Of a stretch of DNA of 26,724 nucleotides, positions 22,582 through 26,724 are shown one piece after another. Source of the DNA: Firmicutes bacterium UBA7510 (GTDB taxonomy: Bacteria > Bacillota > Clostridia > Tissierellales > Sedimentibacteraceae); the NCBI GenBank assembly GCA_002479485.1, contig DLNM01000004.1, forward strand, positions 1 to 26,724, in the 5' to 3' direction. The number at the start of each line of letters is the position of its first letter. Position 1 is the first letter of the stretch. Made by a program: the position numbers and the translations under genes. The notes below the pieces were generated by a model that had not been told where the DNA came from, did not search any database, and worked only from the letters and a program-made list of their open reading frames with translations.

Positions 22582-22610
22582 ATATTAACATTATTATTAT
22601 TCCCTGTCAA
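22582..22610 (-). promoter_or_regulatory. SigmaA promoter of the leuS leader
   Basis: On the minus strand TTGACA (22610-22605), exactly 17 bases, TAATAT (22587-22582), with an upstream TG (extended -10). The transcript would start near 22575, about 20 bases before the leader peptide ATG, and reach the terminator after about 180 bases. Confidence 0.88.
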
Positions 22611-22646
22611 TTACTTTTTAAATATATTTTTCAAACAATTTGTAAT

Positions 22647-22675
22647 TTTACAAATATTGTTATTTATGATATAAT
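22647..22675 (+). promoter_or_regulatory. SigmaA promoter of the M3 peptidase gene
   Basis: TTTACA, a 17-base spacer and TATAAT preceded by TGA. Divergent from the leuS promoter, about 40 bases away. It leaves a 5' UTR of roughly 135 bases. Confidence 0.7.
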
Positions 22676-22700
22676 ATCGGCAGATATTAAAATGGTAAAT

Positions 22701-22760
22701 GTCAAATGTTTTGCGAAGCAAAACTATACGTAGTTAAAACATTACGTAGTTGAGACAATG
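22701..22760 (+). promoter_or_regulatory. Structured 5' UTR of the M3 peptidase gene
   Basis: A perfect 7-bp hairpin GTTTTGC-gaa-GCAAAAC (708-724) competes with AATGTTTT/AAAACATT (705-712 with 736-743, in the 22700s). A 9-base direct repeat TACGTAGTT occurs at 727-735 and 743-751. No known riboswitch is recognised. Confidence 0.5.
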
Positions 22761-22817
22761 ATATTATTAATATATGTGAAAATAATAATACATAACTATT
22801 AAAACATGGAGGTATTT

Positions 22818-24512
22818 ATGAAATTTTCTGATTACAAATATGTAAAACCAGAGGTTGATGTATTAAAGCCTAAATTTGAAGAGCTTATAGCTAGATTTAA
22901 TAATGCAACAACTTTTGATGAGCAAAGCAAAATTATCGACGAAGCTAATAAGCTGCAAAATGATCTTAACACAATGTTTACATTAGTAAGTGTTAGACAT
23001 TCTATAAACACAGCAGATGAATTTTATGATAAAGAAAATGACTATGTTGATAATGTTGGACCTATTTTCCAAGGGCTGGTTGTTGAATATTATAAAGCAC
23101 TTATAGGTTCTAAATTTAGAAAAGAATTAGAAGAAAAGTATGGCGAGCAACTTTTCAAATTGGCTGAAATGAATATTAAAACTTTCTCTGATGAAGTTTT
23201 AGAAGATCTCCAACAAGAAAACAAATTGGTTAGTCAATATAACAAGCTAGTTGCTTCAGCAAAAATTGAATATAATGGAGAAATTAAAAATCTATCTCAA
23301 ATGACTCCATATAAACAAGACAAAGATAGAGATGTTAGAAAAGATGCTCACGAAAAATACTATGCTTTCTTTGAAGAACATGAAAGTGAATTTGATGAAA
23401 TTTATGATAAGCTTGTAAAGGTTAGAAGCAAAATAGCTGAAAAACTTGGTTACAAAAACTTTGTAGAATTAGCTTATCTTAGAATGAATCGTTCTGAATA
23501 CGGAGCTAAAGAGGTAGCATGGTACAGAGAGCAAGTTTACAAGCATATTGTTCCAGTAGCTGAGGATTTAAGAAATAGACAAGCAAAAAGATTAGGTATA
23601 AATGACTTTAAACATTACGACTTACCTTTATCTTTTAATTCTGGTAATGCTGCTCCAAAAGGAGGCAAAGACTGGATGGTAGATAAGGCTAGAGCTATGT
23701 ACAAAGAGCTTTCACCTGAAACTAATGAATTTTTCACTTTCATGGCAGATAATGAACTTTTAGATTTAGAAAGTAAGAAAAACAAGCAATCAGGTGGATA
23801 CTGTACATATATTCCTAATTATCGTTCTCCATTTATATTTGCAAACTTTAATGGCACTTCAGGTGATGTTGATGTTTTAACTCACGAAGCAGGCCATGCT
23901 TTCCAAGTTTATGAAAGCAGAGATTTTGAAGTACCTGAATATGGCTTCCCTACTTATGAAGCATGTGAAATTCACTCTATGAGTATGGAATTTATAACAT
24001 GGCCTTGGATGAATTTATTTTTTGAAGAATTAGAATTAAAATATAAATTCGACCACCTATCAGGCGGATTGCTGTTTATACCATACGGAGTTTCAGTTGA
24101 TGAGTTTCAACACTTCGTATATGAAAATCCAACTGCAACACCAGAACAAAGAAAAGCTAAATGGAGAGAAATCGAGAAAAAATATCTACCAAGTGTAAAT
24201 TATGACGGCAATGATTTTCTTGAAAGAGGAGGATTTTGGTTTAAGCAAGGACACATATTTTCTTCACCTTTCTATTACATTGATTACACATTAGCTCAAG
24301 TTTGTGCATATCAATACTGGGTTAAATTTAATGAAGATAGAAAAGCAGCTTGGGAAGACTATTTAAGATTGTGTAAAGCAGGCGGTAGTAAACCATTCTT
24401 AGAGCTTGTAAAAATAGGTAATATCAAAAACCCATTTGAACCAGGAATAATGGAAAGCATAATTCCACCTATAAAAGACTGGTTAAATAAAGTTGATGAT
24501 ACAAAACTGTAA
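22818..24512 (+). CDS. pepF: M3 family oligoendopeptidase (PepF-like)
   Basis: A 564-residue cytoplasmic zinc metallopeptidase of the M3 (thimet/oligoendopeptidase F) family, degrading short peptides. The zinc motif HEAGH lies in LTHEAGHAFQVYES (about residues 356-369), the third ligand Glu in EACEIHSMSMEF about 25 residues on. The preceding GGYCTYIPNYRSPFIFANFNG and the C-terminal GHIFSSPFYYIDYTLAQVCAY are family signatures. The ATG at 22818 is chosen because GGAGG lies just upstream and the product begins MKFSDYKY; a longer reading would start within that site. It is a single-gene unit with its own promoter and terminator. The exact M3 subfamily is uncertain, and pepF is used in the broad sense. 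Confidence 0.93.
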   Translation: MKFSDYKYVKPEVDVLKPKFEELIARFNNATTFDEQSKIIDEANKLQNDLNTMFTLVSVRHSINTADEFYDKENDYVDNVGPIFQGLVVEYYKALIGSKFRKELEEKYGEQLFKLAEMNIKTFSDEVLEDLQQENKLVSQYNKLVASAKIEYNGEIKNLSQMTPYKQDKDRDVRKDAHEKYYAFFEEHESEFDEIYDKLVKVRSKIAEKLGYKNFVELAYLRMNRSEYGAKEVAWYREQVYKHIVPVAEDLRNRQAKRLGINDFKHYDLPLSFNSGNAAPKGGKDWMVDKARAMYKELSPETNEFFTFMADNELLDLESKKNKQSGGYCTYIPNYRSPFIFANFNGTSGDVDVLTHEAGHAFQVYESRDFEVPEYGFPTYEACEIHSMSMEFITWPWMNLFFEELELKYKFDHLSGGLLFIPYGVSVDEFQHFVYENPTATPEQRKAKWREIEKKYLPSVNYDGNDFLERGGFWFKQGHIFSSPFYYIDYTLAQVCAYQYWVKFNEDRKAAWEDYLRLCKAGGSKPFLELVKIGNIKNPFEPGIMESIIPPIKDWLNKVDDTKL

Positions 24513-24520
24513 ATAAAATT

Positions 24521-24556
24521 GGCACACAAGATGAACGAATAAGTCATCTGTGTGCC
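24521..24556. terminator. Terminator between the M3 peptidase and DUF554 genes
   Basis: GGCACACA-a-GATGA pairs with TCATCTGTGTGCC (13 bp with one bulged base) around a 9-base loop. It is flanked by T-rich sequence on both sides (AATTTTATTT on the minus strand, ATTATTAATATT on the plus), so it probably serves both convergent genes. Confidence 0.8.
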
Positions 24557-24566
24557 ATTATTAATA

Positions 24567-25250
24567 TTAGAATAAATTAGCAATAGTGAAATATATAATA
24601 GGTATAAATACTGCTGGTATCATGTTTCCTACCTTTATTCTTTTTATATCTAAAAAGTTTAGTCCTATTGCCATAATTAAGATTCCACCTACTGCTGTCA
24701 TTTCGGCTATTACAACATCATTTAATATACTTTGTAGAGATTGTGCTAAAAGTGTTATTGTCCCTTGATATAAAAATACACTAAGTGCTGACAAGCACAC
24801 ACCTACACCGAGCGTAACTGCCATTGTCATGGATAATATTCCATCTAGTATTGATTTTGCAAATAATATTTCATGATTATAAGTAAGACCACTCTGAATA
24901 GATCCAACTATAGCCATTGAGCCAACACAAAAAATTAATGTGCAAGTTACAAATCCTGCTGATAAATTATTTTCAGATTTGACAAATCTTTTTTGTAAAT
25001 GGTCACCAGCATTATTTAATTTTGTTTCAATTTTTATAACTTCTCCGATAAATGTACCTAATATGACACTAATTATCATAAGTGTCATATTACTTCCCTT
25101 TAGCATTAATTGAATCCCTATAGCAATTATAGCAAGACCTGAAGCTTTATTAATAGAATCAGCGTATTTAACAGGTATAAAATTCTTGAATAAAACACCT
25201 AAAATACCCCCAACAATTATAGCTATAGAATTTACGACTGTACCTAACAT
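24567..25250 (-). CDS. DUF554 family membrane protein
   Basis: A 227-residue integral membrane protein of the DUF554 (YdfK/YqgA) family, with about six to seven hydrophobic helices. The N terminus MLGTVVNSIAIIVGGILGVLFK is the family hallmark, followed by GLAIIAIGIQLML, a conserved charged segment IGEVIKIETKLNNAGDHLQK, and FCVGSMAIVGSIQSGL near residue 110. The function of the family is unknown; a transport role is only a guess. GGAG lies nine bases before the ATG. It is convergent with the M3 peptidase gene and divergent from the DUF4364 gene, with 189 bases between the starts. Confidence 0.92.
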   Translation of the reverse strand: MLGTVVNSIAIIVGGILGVLFKNFIPVKYADSINKASGLAIIAIGIQLMLKGSNMTLMIISVILGTFIGEVIKIETKLNNAGDHLQKRFVKSENNLSAGFVTCTLIFCVGSMAIVGSIQSGLTYNHEILFAKSILDGILSMTMAVTLGVGVCLSALSVFLYQGTITLLAQSLQSILNDVVIAEMTAVGGILIMAIGLNFLDIKRIKVGNMIPAVFIPIIYFTIANLF

Positions 25251-25381
25251 AATTTTTTTCTCCTAATGTATTAAAGTATATATCCATTCCAAATATTAGC
25301 TTACCATAAATTTATACATTTTTCCATAACTATCATCTAAACTATAATCGCTTTCTTACAGACAAAATAATTTTTTGGGTC

Positions 25382-25411
25382 TTGTTTATCAATTACATTA
25401 TTTGCTATAAT
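25382..25411 (+). promoter_or_regulatory. Probable SigmaA promoter of the DUF4364 gene
   Basis: TTGTTT, an 18-base spacer and TATAAT, 28 bases upstream of the start codon, with a strong GGAGG between. The rest of the 189-base divergent region (25251-25439) shows no clear second promoter or repeat. Confidence 0.6.
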
Positions 25412-25439
25412 ATATTAAAGTTAATTTTTTGGAGGAAAA

Positions 25440-25973
25440 ATGTTAGAGCATGGAAGTAAATTAGCTTTATCAAAGCTAAAATTATTATATATATTTAATC
25501 AATTTGGGATACCACTTACTAATATAGAATTGACAAGCTTCGCGCTTGAAAATAACTTTATGGACTATTTTTTGCTTCAACAAATATTAAGTGATTTGTA
25601 TGAGTCTAAGTTTTTAGATATACATTCAAAGAATGGTCACGAATATTATTTCTTAACTGATGAAGGCATAAATGCTTTAAATATGTTTGGAGATATGTTA
25701 CCTGAGTATTTTACAAAGGATGTTAATAGTAAATTTGAAAAAATGCAAAAAGACTTAAAAAGAAAAAGTGAACTATTTGGTCATTATTACAAAAAAAGTG
25801 ATAATGAATATGTAGTTTCTTTTCAAGTCCTCGAAAATCGTTCTGTTATATTTAATTTAAGTATTAATGTTCCTACTGAAGATATGGCTAAATCTATTTG
25901 TAAAAAATGGAATTCTAATCCAGAGGACATATTTAGCAGTATTTTAAAGACTCTTACCTCGGATTTAGATTAA
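25440..25973 (+). CDS. DUF4364 family protein (winged-helix-like)
   Basis: A 177-residue protein of the DUF4364 family, common in Clostridia. The N-terminal half (about residues 10-85) reads as a winged helix-turn-helix: SKLKLLYIFNQFGIPLTN, then MDYFLLQQILSDLYESKFLDI and YYFLTDEGINALNMF, the typical helix-helix-wing order. The C-terminal half is mixed alpha/beta and family-specific. Regulation of transcription is a reasonable inference; targets are unknown. GGAGG is six bases before the ATG. The stop overlaps the end of the convergent beta-propeller gene by four bases. Confidence 0.85.
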   Translation: MLEHGSKLALSKLKLLYIFNQFGIPLTNIELTSFALENNFMDYFLLQQILSDLYESKFLDIHSKNGHEYYFLTDEGINALNMFGDMLPEYFTKDVNSKFEKMQKDLKRKSELFGHYYKKSDNEYVVSFQVLENRSVIFNLSINVPTEDMAKSICKKWNSNPEDIFSSILKTLTSDLD

Positions 25974-26724
25974 AGAGTTTTAATATAAAGGGGTGTAAAA
26001 TCTAAATATATATTTTCAATCTGTTTAATACTAAATTTATCAATAATTGAAATATAATTTCTACTTGAATTAACAACATATAAATATTGTTTACTTACAG
26101 ATATATCTTCTAAATAACCATTAAGATGTATCTGTTTTTTTATTTGCTTGCTAGTTAAGTTTACACTATAAACTGTTCCACTTTCAATTGCTAAAACAAA
26201 TAAATTATTAGTATCCTCATCATAAACAAAATTTGTTGTTATTTCTTTTATAAAATATGTTTCTTCAACTGCATAGGTTTCTAAATTTATAATATTTATT
26301 TCAGTTGAAATAACATCGTTTACTAAATATGATAAAACAAATAAACAATTATTAAATAAAATTAAATGCATTGGTTTACCATCAATATTAAGATATTTTT
26401 TTTCGCTATTGTTTATATCATACTCCAGTATTTCGTTTTCTTCATAACAAGCTATATATAATTTTGTATTGCTATCATTTGCTAAAATATCATGTGGTTT
26501 AACTCCAACAGTTACTGTACCAGTCAATATACAAGTATCAGCGTCAATTATTGAAATACTATCAGACTCAAAATTTGTTATATATAAATTATCTAGGCAT
26601 TTACAAATATGTCTAGGATCTTTTCCAGTATAACATTCCAAGTATTCATTGTTAGCAATATTATATTTAATTACCATGTTATTAAATGAATCTAATATAT
26701 ATAGAATATTTTCATTTAATAAGC
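25970..26724 (-). CDS. Beta-propeller (YncE/NHL-like) protein, 5' end outside the window
   Basis: The reading frame stays open to the window edge: upstream of an internal Met at 26677 it still encodes propeller-like sequence (LYILDSFNNMVIKYNI), so the gene continues beyond 26724. At least 250 residues are present. Repeated blades of the form 'LYITNFESDSISIIDADT', 'LYIACYEENEILEYDINN' and 'LYVVNSSRNYISIIDKFS', each about 40-45 residues, indicate a YncE-like or 40-residue YVTN-type propeller. Such proteins are often surface or ligand-binding, but no function can be given. No signal peptide can be judged because the N terminus is missing. The 3' end overlaps the DUF4364 stop by four bases with no terminator between. 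Confidence 0.75.
   Translation of the reverse strand, partial: LLNENILYILDSFNNMVIKYNIANNEYLECYTGKDPRHICKCLDNLYITNFESDSISIIDADTCILTGTVTVGVKPHDILANDSNTKLYIACYEENEILEYDINNSEKKYLNIDGKPMHLILFNNCLFVLSYLVNDVISTEINIINLETYAVEETYFIKEITTNFVYDEDTNNLFVLAIESGTVYSVNLTSKQIKKQIHLNGYLEDISVSKQYLYVVNSSRNYISIIDKFSIKQIENIYLDFTPLYIKTL

Noticed and set aside
1..26724. CRISPR arrays, tRNA or rRNA genes, transposases and phage genes
   Set aside because: None was seen on reading both strands; no regularly spaced repeats and no recognisable RNA gene sequences.

Overview
The window is a compact chromosomal segment of a very AT-rich, low-GC Firmicute. The spore-coat morphogenetic gene spoIVA, a ylm/sepF cluster, DUF4364, DUF554 and a HlyD-like protein next to sepF all point to an anaerobic spore-forming member of the Clostridia (Peptostreptococcaceae/Tissierellia-like; the genus cannot be named from this sequence). 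Nearly all genes lie on the minus strand, and no rRNA, tRNA, CRISPR array, phage or insertion sequence was seen.

Reading along the minus-strand transcripts, from high to low coordinates: (1) 26724-24567 holds a beta-propeller gene cut by the window edge, a plus-strand DUF4364 regulator and a DUF554 membrane protein. (2) 24512-22818 is a plus-strand M3-family peptidase with a structured 5' UTR. (3) 22610-19909 is leuS, preceded by its own promoter, a 32-codon leucine-rich leader peptide gene, mutually exclusive RNA hairpins and an intrinsic terminator: the layout of a classical ribosome-mediated attenuator. (4) 19773-15253 is an operon of a PDZ/radical-SAM DUF512 protein, der, plsY and gpsA, closed by a strong terminator. 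(5) 15238-12738 is a self-regulated TetR-ABC-FtsX export cassette lying between gpsA and spoIVA. (6) 12657-11063 is spoIVA with a SigmaE-like promoter and an apparent ATT start codon. (7) 11042-4528 is a long cell-division, envelope and translation operon: hlyD-like, yggS, sepF, yggT, ylmH, mtnN, lspA, rluD and pyrR. (8) 4539-3723 is a plus-strand DUF305 gene. (9) 3685-11 is a minus-strand operon of xth, a MATE transporter, a CDP-alcohol phosphatidyltransferase and a histidine phosphatase, ending in one or two terminators.

The most interesting features are in the non-coding DNA. The leuS leader encodes 9 Leu in 12 codons, and its 1:2, 2:3 and 3:4 pairings can all be read directly; most Firmicutes would be expected to use a T-box here. 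Two families of short structured intercistronic repeats also occur. Family A (upstream of pyrR and der, with a remnant at xth) is a chain of three hairpins whose stems covary between copies. Family B (upstream of rluD, the DUF512 gene and leuS) has arms complementary to the initiation region of the downstream gene and carries a short ORF whose stop overlaps that gene's start. rluD and leuS lack an obvious ribosome binding site of their own, so translational coupling through these elements is a reasonable hypothesis.
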